From an uncultured Saprospiraceae bacterium (GTDB lineage: Bacteria; Bacteroidota; Bacteroidia; Chitinophagales; Saprospiraceae), in contig CALFUQ010000128.1 of the NCBI GenBank assembly GCA_937929885.1, positions 1 through 35,972 on the forward strand: 35,972 nucleotides of DNA, given 5' to 3'. Made by a program: the position numbers and the translations under genes. Of this stretch, positions 16,504 through 25,844 are shown one piece after another (within the stretch, counting starts at the first letter, position 1; every line of letters begins with the position of its first letter). The notes under the pieces were generated by a model. The model had not been told where the DNA came from. It did not search any database and worked only from the letters and a program-made list of their open reading frames with translations.

Positions 16504-17073
16504 TTGAGCGATACGACTGTAATTGATAAACTTAAGAAGGGGGATAAGGCGGCTTTTGATGAGTTGTTTAGGACCCACTATAAGTATCTAGTGGTGATAG
16601 CTCATAAATATCTCAATGACAGAGATGGAGCCAGAGACATGGTCCAAGATGTATTTCTAGATATTTGGAAGAGAAGAGCTGATTTAAAAATCGATCAATC
16701 GGCTAAATTTTTCCTACGTAGAGCAGTTATTAATAATTGTCTAGCTAGAAAGCGTAAAAGTGATAGGATAACTATTAATTCTGAATTAGTAAGTGTAGAT
16801 AGAAGTGGAGATAATTCTACTGCTGATCAATTAGCTTTCAATGATATAAATGACTTTGTTAATAATGTTATCAATGAGCTCCCAGAGCGATGTAGAGAAG
16901 TTTTTATCCTGAGTAGGAAAAAAGAAATGAGTCATAAAGAGATTGCTGCTGAACTAGATATATCAACTAAAACGATAGAAAATCAAATGACTAAGGCATT
17001 GAAGATCATACGACTAGAACTAAAATCAAAAGGATTTCTGAGTATTATTGGAATAATAATAAATCAACTATAG
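16504..17073 (+). CDS. ECF sigma factor (FecI-like, Bacteroidota RpoE-type)
   Basis: A 189-residue group IV sigma factor. Region 2 (about 15-80) has the expected DELFRTHY and DGARDMVQDVFLDIWKRR segments for core binding and -10 recognition; region 4 (about 125-180) has LPERCREVF followed by the helix-turn-helix MSHKEIAAELDISTKTIENQMTKAL. The start is TTG at 16504; a stop codon at 16459 in this frame and the lack of another standard start between make it the best choice. It is followed after 47 bases by a FecR-like anti-sigma factor and then a TonB-dependent receptor, the standard order of a cell-surface signalling system in which receptor occupancy releases the sigma factor. Likely targets include the receptor operon and perhaps the divergent protease gene; that is inference. 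Confidence 0.92.
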   Translation: MSDTTVIDKLKKGDKAAFDELFRTHYKYLVVIAHKYLNDRDGARDMVQDVFLDIWKRRADLKIDQSAKFFLRRAVINNCLARKRKSDRITINSELVSVDRSGDNSTADQLAFNDINDFVNNVINELPERCREVFILSRKKEMSHKEIAAELDISTKTIENQMTKALKIIRLELKSKGFLSIIGIIINQL

Positions 17074-17120
17074 GGGAATGACAACTCTCGCGATACTTGT
17101 AAATAAGTAGGACACCAAAA

Positions 17121-18152
17121 ATGAATGAAGAAGAATACATAGCATTAATTTATAAAGCTATAAAAGGCGAAATATCCTTGGATGAGGGTACCCTGTTGGA
17201 TAATCATACAAGTTTATCCAATGATAATGCTATCCTTAGAGCGGAGATAGAGGATAGCTGGTTGTTTAGTCAAGACAATAGTATATTACTCGATGAGATA
17301 GACGTCGAGCAAGATCTCCAAAAGGTTACTCAGAAGATGGAGCAAGGTAGTGCTACAGTTTCTGATTTGTCTGCGAAGGCGGAACCTAAGGTAGTGCCGA
17401 TATCAAAAAGCCCTAGAAGCTCGATGACTAGGCGATTAGTAATAGCAGCTTCATTTTTAGCACTTCTTACAGCTAGATATTTTTACACTACTATTGAAGA
17501 TAACAGTGCTACTATCTATGCGAGCAATGATAAAGTACTTACCATAGATTTGGCTGATGGGTCTGAAGTTATCCTTAATAAGAACAGTCAGTTAACAGTC
17601 TCTAAAGATTTTTCTAAAAGTAATAGAAACGTAGAGCTAATTGGTGAAGCGTTTTTCGATGTGGAGCCGAGTAAAACTCACACATTTAAAATCAAAGGAG
17701 GGGAGAGCACAGTTACTGTTATTGGGACTTCTTTTAATGTCAAAGTAAATGACAATAATTGTGTCGTAGGAGTAACTACTGGCAAAGTCAAATTAAATGA
17801 TTCAGATGGACAAAATGAGATCATCTTAATCAAAGATGAAATAGGCAAGCATACCTTTGGAGATGATCGTGTAACTAAGCAAAGAGAACCTATTGATAAT
17901 ATATCCTACTGGCAAAAACAAAATGTCGTGTTTAAAAATACTTCTATCCAATCTATAGTATCACAACTTATGCTGATGTATGATGTAGATATTCAGCTTA
18001 GTAATCCTAATATCTCAGATTGTAAAGTCTCGGTAGTGTCTAATCAAATAGCGATTGACAAAGTTTTATCAAAAGTATTCTTATCATTGGATGCCCAAGT
18101 GGAACAAATCGATGACAAAACTTTTGCTATAAAAAATGGTACTTGCAAATAG
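17121..18152 (+). CDS. FecR family anti-sigma factor
   Basis: A 343-residue single-pass inner-membrane protein. The cytoplasmic N-terminus (1-105) would hold the sigma factor, a membrane helix follows (about 107-123), then a periplasmic FecR domain (about 135-225, with LADGSEVILNKNSQL and GEAFFDVEP) and a C-terminal DUF4974 domain (about 270-340, VFKNTSIQSIVSQL). This layout is normal for Bacteroidota members. The periplasmic part should contact the STN domain of the receptor encoded next; the receptor's start codon lies inside this gene with a 17-base overlap, so the two are co-translated. The upstream neighbour encodes the cognate sigma factor. Confidence 0.92.
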   Translation: MNEEEYIALIYKAIKGEISLDEGTLLDNHTSLSNDNAILRAEIEDSWLFSQDNSILLDEIDVEQDLQKVTQKMEQGSATVSDLSAKAEPKVVPISKSPRSSMTRRLVIAASFLALLTARYFYTTIEDNSATIYASNDKVLTIDLADGSEVILNKNSQLTVSKDFSKSNRNVELIGEAFFDVEPSKTHTFKIKGGESTVTVIGTSFNVKVNDNNCVVGVTTGKVKLNDSDGQNEIILIKDEIGKHTFGDDRVTKQREPIDNISYWQKQNVVFKNTSIQSIVSQLMLMYDVDIQLSNPNISDCKVSVVSNQIAIDKVLSKVFLSLDAQVEQIDDKTFAIKNGTCK

Positions 18153-20829
18153 AGTCTTTTACACACTCTTACTCTTTTTATCTACCTTAGTTGTTCAAGG
18201 TCAATCCAGTATCGATTTAGATGTTGAAGATCAACTAATCTCAGACCTGCTGATAGACGTTGCCCTCCATTTTAAACAAGACATAGTTTTTAATGAGACT
18301 TACTTTGATGGGCAATCCATCAGTCTCAAAAAAGATAACCTCTCACTTAAGGCTGCCCTAAGTTACATATTGCGAGATCAGGACGTAGAATACAAAGTCA
18401 CTAGCACTGGGATCCAGATTTTAAAATATCTAGAGATTCATGGCTATGTAATTGATAGTCTAACTAAAGAAAAACTAATAGGAGCCCATATATTAGAAAA
18501 TAAATATGGTAGAGGTGGATGGACAAACGAAGAAGGGTTTTTCTCCATGAAAGTACCTGCAGAAACATCACAGCTTAGAAGTAGTTACATCGGTTATGAA
18601 GATAAAGAATATTCTTTTTCAAACATGAGTAATAATATTAAGGAACCAATCATTCTTTTGCTTTCTCCCAACGAATCTGTAGAAACGGTTGTCATTAGTT
18701 CTAACACCCTAAGAGATGCACCTATAAATATGCTAAGGGGACAAGACATCTTGAAGGCTGAGATTAACGCTTTGGTAGCTAGTGGTGGAGAACCTGATAT
18801 TATGCAGTATTTATATACCCAAGCTGGAGTAGCAACTGGACCTGACGGGATTGGAGGGCTTCATGTGAGGGGAGGGTTGGTAGATCAGAATCTATTTTTA
18901 CTGGATGGAGCCACACTATTCAATCCATCTCACTCTCTAGGGTTACACTCCGTTTTTAATACTAACATGATACAAGTGGCTGAGTTTAAAAAGTCTGGAT
19001 TTGCAGGAAGTGAAGCTGGTAGGACATCATCTATTCTTGATATAAGAATGATAGATGGTAATATGAAGGAATGGAAAGGAAATGTTTCATTCAGCACATT
19101 GGCTTCAGGTATTATGCTAAATGGTCCTATCGTCAAAGACAAGCTGAGCTTAGTGCTTGGGGGAAGGAGAACTCATATTGACCCATTTATAGAATCGATT
19201 ACAAGGGATAAAAAAAATGAAGAGTTAATAGTCGGTAAAACTACGTTCAACTTTTATGATATATATGGTAAGATCCAATACAAACCCAATTTATCAAGTA
19301 AGCTTACTTTAAGTGTATATAAAGGGAGTGACTATTATCAAGATGACTCTGATGATACTGAGTTTTATATAGATGAACAAGGTTTTGAAACGGGATACGA
19401 CTCCTACTTTTATGATTCGGAATATAACTGGGGTAATGAGTTAGTGTCATTAAAGTTTAATAAAATATTCAATAGTAAATTATTCACTACTACAACTATA
19501 GCCTACTCTAAGTTTAATTTTAATAGCTATGCTTATTACGATAACACGGATGAGATCTATGACATAGAAGAGTTTAATCAGACCTATCAAGTTTCTAATT
19601 TCCTATCAAGCATATCAGACAAAAGCATAAAGCATCTTTTTGAAATATATCCAAATGACGACCATCATATCACGATTGGATTAAATGCTAATGAAAGATC
19701 TTATAGTCCAGGTATTTTCAATATTGAGTATGGGGAAATAGAAGGATATGACGAAGAATTTTTTGATGACTTTTTTGGAGGTGAATTAGATAATTACTAT
19801 AAGTCAACGGAATATGGAGTCTCATTTAATGATGCTGTAAGGATAGGTGGGAATTCGTCACTTAACCTGGGGGCAAACATCAGTTCATATCGGTCGGAAG
19901 ATTTGAATTTTGGAGACGAAGCCAACTTTGTCCTCTGGCAAGCTAACCTCAAATACATCAAAAAATTAAATGAGCAATTTTCTATTCAATTTGCTTTCGA
20001 TAAGATGTACCAGCCGCTGCATGTTGTGAGTACAAGCAGTATCGGCTTTCCTAATGATCTATGGGTGCCTGCTACAGAGAAAGCTATTCCTCAACAAAGT
20101 TATCAAGCTGATCTAGGTATCAGCTACACTAACAAAGGAACCCATATTCAAATCAATGCTTATCTAAAAGAACAAGAAAATTTACTCCAATATAACTTTG
20201 TGGATTCAGAAGGCAACCCTGAGGTGTTACTTCCATCCTTACTAGAAATTACAACTCAGCAATGGGAGGAACAGTCAGCCATTGGATCAGGTCGAGCTAT
20301 GGGTTTGGAGATCGGGTTGACACACTCGAGAGAGAACCTTAAATACATGATCAACTATGCTTTTGCAGACTCCCAAAGACAATTTGACAAAATCAACGGT
20401 GGTGAGAAATTCCCTTTTGAATTTAACCTTAAACACACTTTAAGTGCCAACTTTCTATTTAGGCTTAAAAACCAATGGTGGTTATACTCCAACTGGAATT
20501 ATAGATCAGGTCTGAGACAAACTTTATACGAAAGTGAGTTTCTATACTCTGCTATTCAAAATCAATTTGCTAATGATTTGTCTCAAGTCTCTGGTACAAA
20601 TGGTGACACAGAAAAAGCCTACCATCGATTAGATGTTGGCTTCAATTGGTCTTATCAAGGACGTAATCTCAATCACCAACTCTCTGTTGGGGTCCAGAAT
20701 GTTTATAATCAGAAGAACAACTACTTTTCTTATCTAATAAACGATAGCGTCTCTCCTGAACTCAATGGGCGAGAAAGTAAAGGAGCACTGCCAATATTAC
20801 CCAACTTTACTTACCGCATTGGTTTTTGA
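18136..20829 (+). CDS. TonB-dependent receptor with STN signalling domain
   Basis: An 897-residue outer-membrane receptor. After a signal peptide (about 1-22, ending VVQGQ) there is an STN domain (25-95) that would signal to the FecR protein, a carboxypeptidase-regulatory-like beta-sandwich (about 98-175, HGYVIDSLTKEKLIGAHI), a plug domain (about 195-310, with LHVRGGLVDQNLFLLDGA) and a C-terminal barrel finishing TYRIGF with the terminal Phe expected for BAM-dependent insertion. The start at 18136 overlaps the fecR stop by 17 bases. No SusD-like gene follows, so this is not a SusC/D glycan pair; the ligand is unknown. The barrel has an acidic Tyr-rich region at about 395-445 and 535-555. It is the last gene of the sigma/anti-sigma/receptor set. 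Confidence 0.92.
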   Translation: MVLANRVFYTLLLFLSTLVVQGQSSIDLDVEDQLISDLLIDVALHFKQDIVFNETYFDGQSISLKKDNLSLKAALSYILRDQDVEYKVTSTGIQILKYLEIHGYVIDSLTKEKLIGAHILENKYGRGGWTNEEGFFSMKVPAETSQLRSSYIGYEDKEYSFSNMSNNIKEPIILLLSPNESVETVVISSNTLRDAPINMLRGQDILKAEINALVASGGEPDIMQYLYTQAGVATGPDGIGGLHVRGGLVDQNLFLLDGATLFNPSHSLGLHSVFNTNMIQVAEFKKSGFAGSEAGRTSSILDIRMIDGNMKEWKGNVSFSTLASGIMLNGPIVKDKLSLVLGGRRTHIDPFIESITRDKKNEELIVGKTTFNFYDIYGKIQYKPNLSSKLTLSVYKGSDYYQDDSDDTEFYIDEQGFETGYDSYFYDSEYNWGNELVSLKFNKIFNSKLFTTTTIAYSKFNFNSYAYYDNTDEIYDIEEFNQTYQVSNFLSSISDKSIKHLFEIYPNDDHHITIGLNANERSYSPGIFNIEYGEIEGYDEEFFDDFFGGELDNYYKSTEYGVSFNDAVRIGGNSSLNLGANISSYRSEDLNFGDEANFVLWQANLKYIKKLNEQFSIQFAFDKMYQPLHVVSTSSIGFPNDLWVPATEKAIPQQSYQADLGISYTNKGTHIQINAYLKEQENLLQYNFVDSEGNPEVLLPSLLEITTQQWEEQSAIGSGRAMGLEIGLTHSRENLKYMINYAFADSQRQFDKINGGEKFPFEFNLKHTLSANFLFRLKNQWWLYSNWNYRSGLRQTLYESEFLYSAIQNQFANDLSQVSGTNGDTEKAYHRLDVGFNWSYQGRNLNHQLSVGVQNVYNQKNNYFSYLINDSVSPELNGRESKGALPILPNFTYRIGF

Positions 20830-21147
20830 TAAGATTACTTAGATATCTTTTCATTAAATGCCTTTGATGGTTTCTAAAAAGGTGTTTATTTGGTTGTAAT
20901 TATTTGGTTTGATATTTTACTAGATTGCTTACGTAGCAGAGTATAACCAGCAAAAAGTGAACTTCAGCAAGAACAATATATTACAGAAAGTCATTTATAC
21001 GTTATACTAAGGTTAAATATGTCAATCTGGCTATATTAATTTGAAACAACCTATTTCAAATTCGTTTATCTTTAAAGGAGATGAGTTAATCTCAATTTTT
21101 AGAATAATCAAAATACAATCAGGACCTTTTGGTCAAAATAGAAGTAG
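20830..21147. other. 318-base intergenic region with one inverted repeat
   Basis: There is no plausible gene here; the longest ATG frame I checked is 13 codons. The only structured element is a perfect 9-bp inverted repeat (AATTTGAAA at 21038-21046, TTTCAAATT at 21054-21062, 7-base loop). It is AT-only apart from one G-C pair and lacks a T run, so it is not a convincing terminator. A short GACC-TTTT-GGTC palindrome (21123-21134) lies 13 bases before the next start codon. I found no match to TAnnTTTG in the last 150 bases. Confidence 0.5.
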
Positions 21148-23343
21148 ATGAAATTTAAGAGTTCGATAGCGCTATTTGTTCTTGCAGCAACACTTTGTTT
21201 AGGCGCACTATATCCAAGGATAGATTTTAAAGAAAAAGAGAGCATGATTATGCATGCTTTATTAAGCGTGATGGATCAGGTTCATTTTAGTCCTACTGAA
21301 ATGGATGATAATTTTTCCACTAAAGCATTTGATCTTTACTTGGATGCAATTGATCCATACAAACGATTTTTAACTCAAGAAGAAGTTGATCAATTGACAA
21401 TATATCAAACTGAGTTAGATGATCAAGCGAAAAATAGAACCCTAGAATTTTTTGATCTCTCAGTTGGAATTATTGCAAATGCTGACACGAGAGCTAAAGC
21501 ACTCTATGAGTCTTTAATAGAAGAGGAATTTGATTTAAGCAAGGAAGAAACAATAGAGCTCGATGGGGATAAAAAAGGATATGCACAAGATGAAACGGAG
21601 TTAAGGAAGTTGTGGAAAAAATATCTTAAGTATGAGATTGTAGGGAAAGTAAACTCAAAAATTAAGAGTCAGAGAGAGAAGATGGATCCGAGTAAAGATG
21701 TTGCTGCAGTGGGAACTAGCGAAGATGTAAAAGCTGAAGACGATAAGAAAGCACCAATCATCAAAACAACAGATGAACTAATAGAAGAATCTAGAGAAGA
21801 GGTTAAAGAGATCTTCAGTGATTTCTTTGAGAACAGAGCAAGGTTTAGAAGGTCTGATAGGTTCGAGGTGTTCTTAAATACTTTCACACATATGAATGAT
21901 CCTCACTCGGATTATTATAACCCAAAAGAGAAGCAAGACTTTGACATTAGAATGGGTGGCAAGGTCGAAGGTATCGGAGCACGATTACAACAAGACAAAG
22001 ATTATATTAAAGTTGTATCAATCGTAACTGGTGGTCCTGCTTGGAAGGGTAAAGATTTAGAGGTAGGTGATATGATCACTAAGGTTACTCAGAAAGGAGA
22101 AGAAGGAGTAGACATACTTGGTATGAGGGTAGATGATGTAGTGCAAATGATCAGGGGTAAGAAAGGAACGACAGTGATACTTTCAGTATTGAAAAAAGAT
22201 GAATCGGAAGCAGAGGTCGAGATTACTAGAGACATAGTTAATCTAGATGATGCGAAAGCAAAGTCCTTGATCCTAGATCTTTATGATGGTCTAGAAGATA
22301 ATGCGACTCAGGGTGAAGGAGTGGAGAATGTTGGATATATAAGATTACCATCTTTCTATTCAGAATTTGAAGGCAAAAATGGAAATAGCTGTGCCGAAGA
22401 TGTAAGAAAAGAACTTGAGAAACTAAAAGCTCAAAATGTAGAAGGCGTAATTCTGGATTTACGATATAATGGTGGAGGTTCGTTGAGAGATGTTATCACG
22501 ATGAGTGGATTGTTTATTGAGGAAGGTCCTATTGTTCAAGTTAAGCCAAGAGGAAGAAAGCCATATGTGTATGATGATGAAGACTCAAGTGTTACTTGGG
22601 ATGGACCACTTATCGTAATGGTTAACTCTTACAGTGCATCGGCATCTGAGATATTAGCAGCTGCATTGCAAGATTATAATAGAGCAGTGATAGTAGGTAG
22701 CAACTCTACATTTGGAAAAGGTACAGTTCAGAGGTTCTTTGATCTTGATAGAGCGATTAGGGGTAATGATGAGTTTAAGCCTTTAGGTCAAGTGAAACTT
22801 ACAATGCAGAAATACTACAGAATTAATGGTGGATCTACACAGTTAAGAGGAGTAGAGCCTGATATCATATTCCCAGATAGATTTTCATTCGTTGATGTAG
22901 GGGAGAAAGAATACGATTTCCCAATGGAGTGGTCAGAAATCAGTCCTGTAGAGTATAATCAGAATGTGTTACAGTTACCAGATCTATCTAACATAGAAGC
23001 TAAGAGTAATGCCAGAGTTAACGAGCATGAAACGCTTAAGTTGATTAATGAGAATGCTAAGAGGCTAAAGTCAATAAGAGACGTTTCGGAGTTTCCTCTA
23101 AATCTCGATAAGTATGCTTCTATGATGGAAGCAAGAGAAGAAGAAGCAGATAAGTATACAGATCTTATGAAGAAGAAGTTAGATAGATTGGCTTCTAAGA
23201 ATCTTGGTCTTGATATTCCTGTCATTCAAGCTGACTCTGTGAAGATTGCAAAGAATGAAGAGTTTATGGAGCAAATCTCTAAGGATGTATATTTAGAAGA
23301 GACCATGAAAATCATGAAAGATTTGATTACAGAATTAAACTAA
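21148..23343 (+). CDS. prc: carboxy-terminal processing protease Prc/Tsp (family S41)
   Basis: A 731-residue periplasmic protease that trims or degrades proteins from their C-termini. A signal peptide or N-terminal anchor (about 1-22) is followed by the helical Tsp N-terminal domain, a PDZ domain (about 255-345, VEGIGARLQQ, RGKKGTTV), the S41 core, and a C-terminal Tsp-specific region (DUF3340-like). The Ser-Lys dyad is Ser498 within SASASE and Lys524 within FGKGTVQ, with Gln528 completing the triad-like set known from E. coli Prc (Ser430, Lys455, Gln459). An insert of charged residues (KDVAAVGTSEDVKAEDDKK, about 180-205) lies before the PDZ region. The gene is transcribed alone and ends in a strong intrinsic terminator. 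Confidence 0.95.
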   Translation: MKFKSSIALFVLAATLCLGALYPRIDFKEKESMIMHALLSVMDQVHFSPTEMDDNFSTKAFDLYLDAIDPYKRFLTQEEVDQLTIYQTELDDQAKNRTLEFFDLSVGIIANADTRAKALYESLIEEEFDLSKEETIELDGDKKGYAQDETELRKLWKKYLKYEIVGKVNSKIKSQREKMDPSKDVAAVGTSEDVKAEDDKKAPIIKTTDELIEESREEVKEIFSDFFENRARFRRSDRFEVFLNTFTHMNDPHSDYYNPKEKQDFDIRMGGKVEGIGARLQQDKDYIKVVSIVTGGPAWKGKDLEVGDMITKVTQKGEEGVDILGMRVDDVVQMIRGKKGTTVILSVLKKDESEAEVEITRDIVNLDDAKAKSLILDLYDGLEDNATQGEGVENVGYIRLPSFYSEFEGKNGNSCAEDVRKELEKLKAQNVEGVILDLRYNGGGSLRDVITMSGLFIEEGPIVQVKPRGRKPYVYDDEDSSVTWDGPLIVMVNSYSASASEILAAALQDYNRAVIVGSNSTFGKGTVQRFFDLDRAIRGNDEFKPLGQVKLTMQKYYRINGGSTQLRGVEPDIIFPDRFSFVDVGEKEYDFPMEWSEISPVEYNQNVLQLPDLSNIEAKSNARVNEHETLKLINENAKRLKSIRDVSEFPLNLDKYASMMEAREEEADKYTDLMKKKLDRLASKNLGLDIPVIQADSVKIAKNEEFMEQISKDVYLEETMKIMKDLITELN

Positions 23344-23390
23344 TAAGCCACGGTTTGACCCAAAGTCATGCCGAACCTAAAATATAAGAT

Positions 23391-23425
23391 GAGCCTTCTA
23401 GTCGCTAAGATTAGAAGGCTCTTTT
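23391..23425 (+). terminator. intrinsic terminator after prc
   Basis: GAGCCTTCTA (23391-23400) pairs perfectly with TAGAAGGCTC (23412-23421) across an 11-base loop and is followed by TTTT. It starts 48 bases after the prc stop codon and gives a clear 10-bp stem. Confidence 0.88.
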
Positions 23426-23443
23426 AGTTTCATACTTCCCGAT

Positions 23444-23451
23444 TATATTTG
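23444..23451 (+). promoter_or_regulatory. -7 promoter element of the ABC-F gene
   Basis: TATATTTG matches TAnnTTTG and lies 17 bases before the TTG start codon, directly after the prc terminator. The implied leader is only about ten bases. No exact TTTG is found 19-21 bases upstream. Confidence 0.4.
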
Positions 23452-23468
23452 CAGTCAAATTATAGTAG

Positions 23469-25337
23469 TTGAATTACCTCACGTTAGAAAATATATCTAA
23501 GTCCTACGGCGATAAAGTCCTCTTTGAGAATATCAATCTGACAATTGGTAAAGGCCAAAAGATTGCATTGATAGCCAGAAATGGTAGTGGAAAGACTAGC
23601 CTGCTAAGGTTGATTGCAGGGGAAGAATCTGTAGATGGCAGCTCCGCTAGGATATTAATAGCAAAAGGTATTAGGATAGGTTATCTTAAACAAGAGCCAG
23701 AATTTGACCCACAGATGTCAGTGTTAGAAGCAGCTCTAGACTCTGATAACGAAAGCATCCAAGCCATCAAGGCATACGAATCAGCGACTTTAAAAGAAGA
23801 TACTGAAGAAATCCAAAAATGGTCCTCTAAGCTCGAAGATCTTAAAGCATGGGATATAGAAGTCAGAGTCAAAGAAATACTCGGAAAGCTAAATATCAAA
23901 GACCTCACCCAAATAGTATCGACACTTTCAGGAGGACAACAGAAAAGATTAGCCTTAGCTAAGATGCTAATAGACGAGCCAGATTTTTATATACTCGATG
24001 AGCCGACTAACCATCTAGATATCGATATGATAGAGTGGTTAGAGAAATACTTGAGTAGTAAGAACTTGACACTCTTTATGATTACTCACGACAGGTATTT
24101 TCTAGAGCGAGTGTGCAATGAGATGGTAGAGCTGGATGGGACACAGCTACATACTTACAGAGGTAACTACTCCGACTACCTAGAAAAAAAGGCAGCAAGA
24201 ATCATCAATGAAAAAACAGTCCTTGATAAAACAAAGCGCCTTTACAAAAAGGAACTAGATTGGATAAGAAGACAACCTAAAGCGAGAGGCACTAAAGCAA
24301 AATCAAGAGTAGATAAGTTTGATACGATTAAAGAAGCTGCTCACAAAGAAGGAGATAGTCAGCTTGCACCAATAGAGATTGATTCTAGTAGGCTAGGGAG
24401 TAAGATTATAGAGGTTAAAGATATCTCTAAGGCATTTGATGATGTAAATATTATCCAGAATTTTACTTACAAGTTTAAGAAGCGAGAGCGAGTAGGTATT
24501 GCTGGAGCAAATGGAGTAGGGAAGTCTACTTTGATTCAGCTACTGACGCAGGAGATTAAACCTGACACAGGTAGAGTAGTGCTGGGTGAAACAGTTGTGT
24601 TTGGTCATTACACCCAGTCAAATCTAGATATCAGAGGAGACAAGCGAGTAATAGATGTAATTAGAGATATTGCCGATTATATTCCACTCAAGAAAGGAAT
24701 GAAGTTGAGCGCTGAAGCATTGCTTGAAAGATTTCTCTTCCCACGAGAGCAGCAGCAAGTCCATGTATCTAAGCTAAGTGGTGGAGAGAAGAGAAGACTA
24801 CATCTAATTACCGTCCTGATTAAGAATCCAAATTTCTTAATTCTGGATGAGCCTACTAACGATCTAGATATTCTCACGCTCAATGTGATGGAAGATTACT
24901 TGATGACTTTTCCAGGATGTTTGCTTATAGTATCGCACGATAGGTACTTTATGGACAAGTTGGTAGACCACATCTTCGTGATGAAAGGCAATGGCCAGAT
25001 CAAAGATTTTAATGGTACTTACTCAGAATACAAGGAATCCGTAAAGGCTGAACAAAAAGAAAAAGGTAATACTCCGTCAAAAATTGAAAAACCCAAAACT
25101 ACAGTCACTGAAGAAACAGAGGTGAGAAAACTGAGTTACTTTGAAAAAAAGGAATTCAATGAAATAGAGGGACTGATTAAAAAGCTAGAACAAGAAAAAG
25201 AAAAGATAGAAACTCAATTTAGCGATACCTCAATTACTCCAGAAAAAATTACCGAGATGTCTATTAGATTGGGAGAAATCAGGAATGAGATTGAAGAGAA
25301 AGAGAACCGTTGGTTGGAGTTAAGTGAGTTTGCTTAG
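23469..25337 (+). CDS. ABC-F family ATPase (Uup-like)
   Basis: A 622-residue soluble protein with two ABC ATPase domains in tandem and no membrane segment, the mark of the ABC-F family that acts on the ribosome. The first Walker A is ARNGSGKTS (residues 36-44) with signature LSGGQQKR; the second is GANGVGKST (from 346) with signature LSGGEKRR. Both Walker B motifs end in ILDEPTN. Between the domains lies the basic linker (KKELDWIRRQPKARGTKAK) that contacts the P-site tRNA region in relatives. A C-terminal Glu/Lys-rich coiled coil (about 530-615) points to the Uup branch. The start is TTG at 23469, right at the conserved first beta-strand; there is no ATG alternative. The 3' end overlaps the convergent acetyltransferase gene by 18 bases. 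Confidence 0.93.
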   Translation: MNYLTLENISKSYGDKVLFENINLTIGKGQKIALIARNGSGKTSLLRLIAGEESVDGSSARILIAKGIRIGYLKQEPEFDPQMSVLEAALDSDNESIQAIKAYESATLKEDTEEIQKWSSKLEDLKAWDIEVRVKEILGKLNIKDLTQIVSTLSGGQQKRLALAKMLIDEPDFYILDEPTNHLDIDMIEWLEKYLSSKNLTLFMITHDRYFLERVCNEMVELDGTQLHTYRGNYSDYLEKKAARIINEKTVLDKTKRLYKKELDWIRRQPKARGTKAKSRVDKFDTIKEAAHKEGDSQLAPIEIDSSRLGSKIIEVKDISKAFDDVNIIQNFTYKFKKRERVGIAGANGVGKSTLIQLLTQEIKPDTGRVVLGETVVFGHYTQSNLDIRGDKRVIDVIRDIADYIPLKKGMKLSAEALLERFLFPREQQQVHVSKLSGGEKRRLHLITVLIKNPNFLILDEPTNDLDILTLNVMEDYLMTFPGCLLIVSHDRYFMDKLVDHIFVMKGNGQIKDFNGTYSEYKESVKAEQKEKGNTPSKIEKPKTTVTEETEVRKLSYFEKKEFNEIEGLIKKLEQEKEKIETQFSDTSITPEKITEMSIRLGEIRNEIEEKENRWLELSEFA

Positions 25338-25844
25338 ATAGCTATCTCTAGCTATTGAATAGTAATTAGCCTTGTCAATAGTCTTGCAAACTCCCTCCAT
25401 ATAATACTCCATGCCTAATTTCTCAATAACTTTTAAAGAAGCAAGGTTCTCCTTGTCTGCACGTGCAATGATTTCCATCATCGCCAATTTTTCGAAACCA
25501 TATTTGAGACATGCATTTGCAGCTTCAGTAGCATAGCCTTGGCCCCATTCAGATTTTAAAAATCGATAACCAAGATCATTTTTGCCTAGCTCGTTAAGCT
25601 TAATGCCTGACCAGCCGATAAACCGACCATCTGTTTTCAATTCGACAGCCCACCGACCAAAACCATTAAGCTTATAATCTTTGTAGTTGTAAATAAACAA
25701 CCTAGCCGTTTCTAAAGATTCGAAAGGAGGATCACCAGTGTATTTTATTACTTCAGGATCTAGATTGAGTTGATACAAATTCTCAGCATCATCATAATTG
25801 AATTCTCGAAATCGTAACCTTTCTGATTCAAAAAGATAAGACAT
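25320..25844 (-). CDS. GNAT family N-acetyltransferase (RimJ/RimL-like)
   Basis: A 174-residue acetyl-CoA-dependent acetyltransferase. It begins with the RimJ/RimL-type opening SERLRFREFNYDDAENLYQL, has the central strand with GRFIGWSGI, the acetyl-CoA pyrophosphate loop WGQGYATEAA (about residues 100-110), and the late NLASLKVIEKLGM motif. Its substrate (protein N-terminus or a small molecule) cannot be told. Its start codon overlaps the stop codon of the upstream thioredoxin gene by one base (TAATG), so translation is probably coupled. Its end overlaps the 3' end of the convergent ABC-F gene by 18 bases. Confidence 0.9.
   Translation of the reverse strand: MSYLFESERLRFREFNYDDAENLYQLNLDPEVIKYTGDPPFESLETARLFIYNYKDYKLNGFGRWAVELKTDGRFIGWSGIKLNELGKNDLGYRFLKSEWGQGYATEAANACLKYGFEKLAMMEIIARADKENLASLKVIEKLGMEYYMEGVCKTIDKANYYSIARDSYLSKLT

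Noticed and set aside
18136-20829. SusC-type receptor with a SusD partner
   Set aside because: No SusD-like lipoprotein gene follows, and the STN domain plus the sigma and anti-sigma genes fit a FecA-like signalling receptor better.
20830-21147. Small RNA or tRNA gene in the gap before prc
   Set aside because: No cloverleaf, no T-loop sequence and no promoter-terminator pair could be found by reading.
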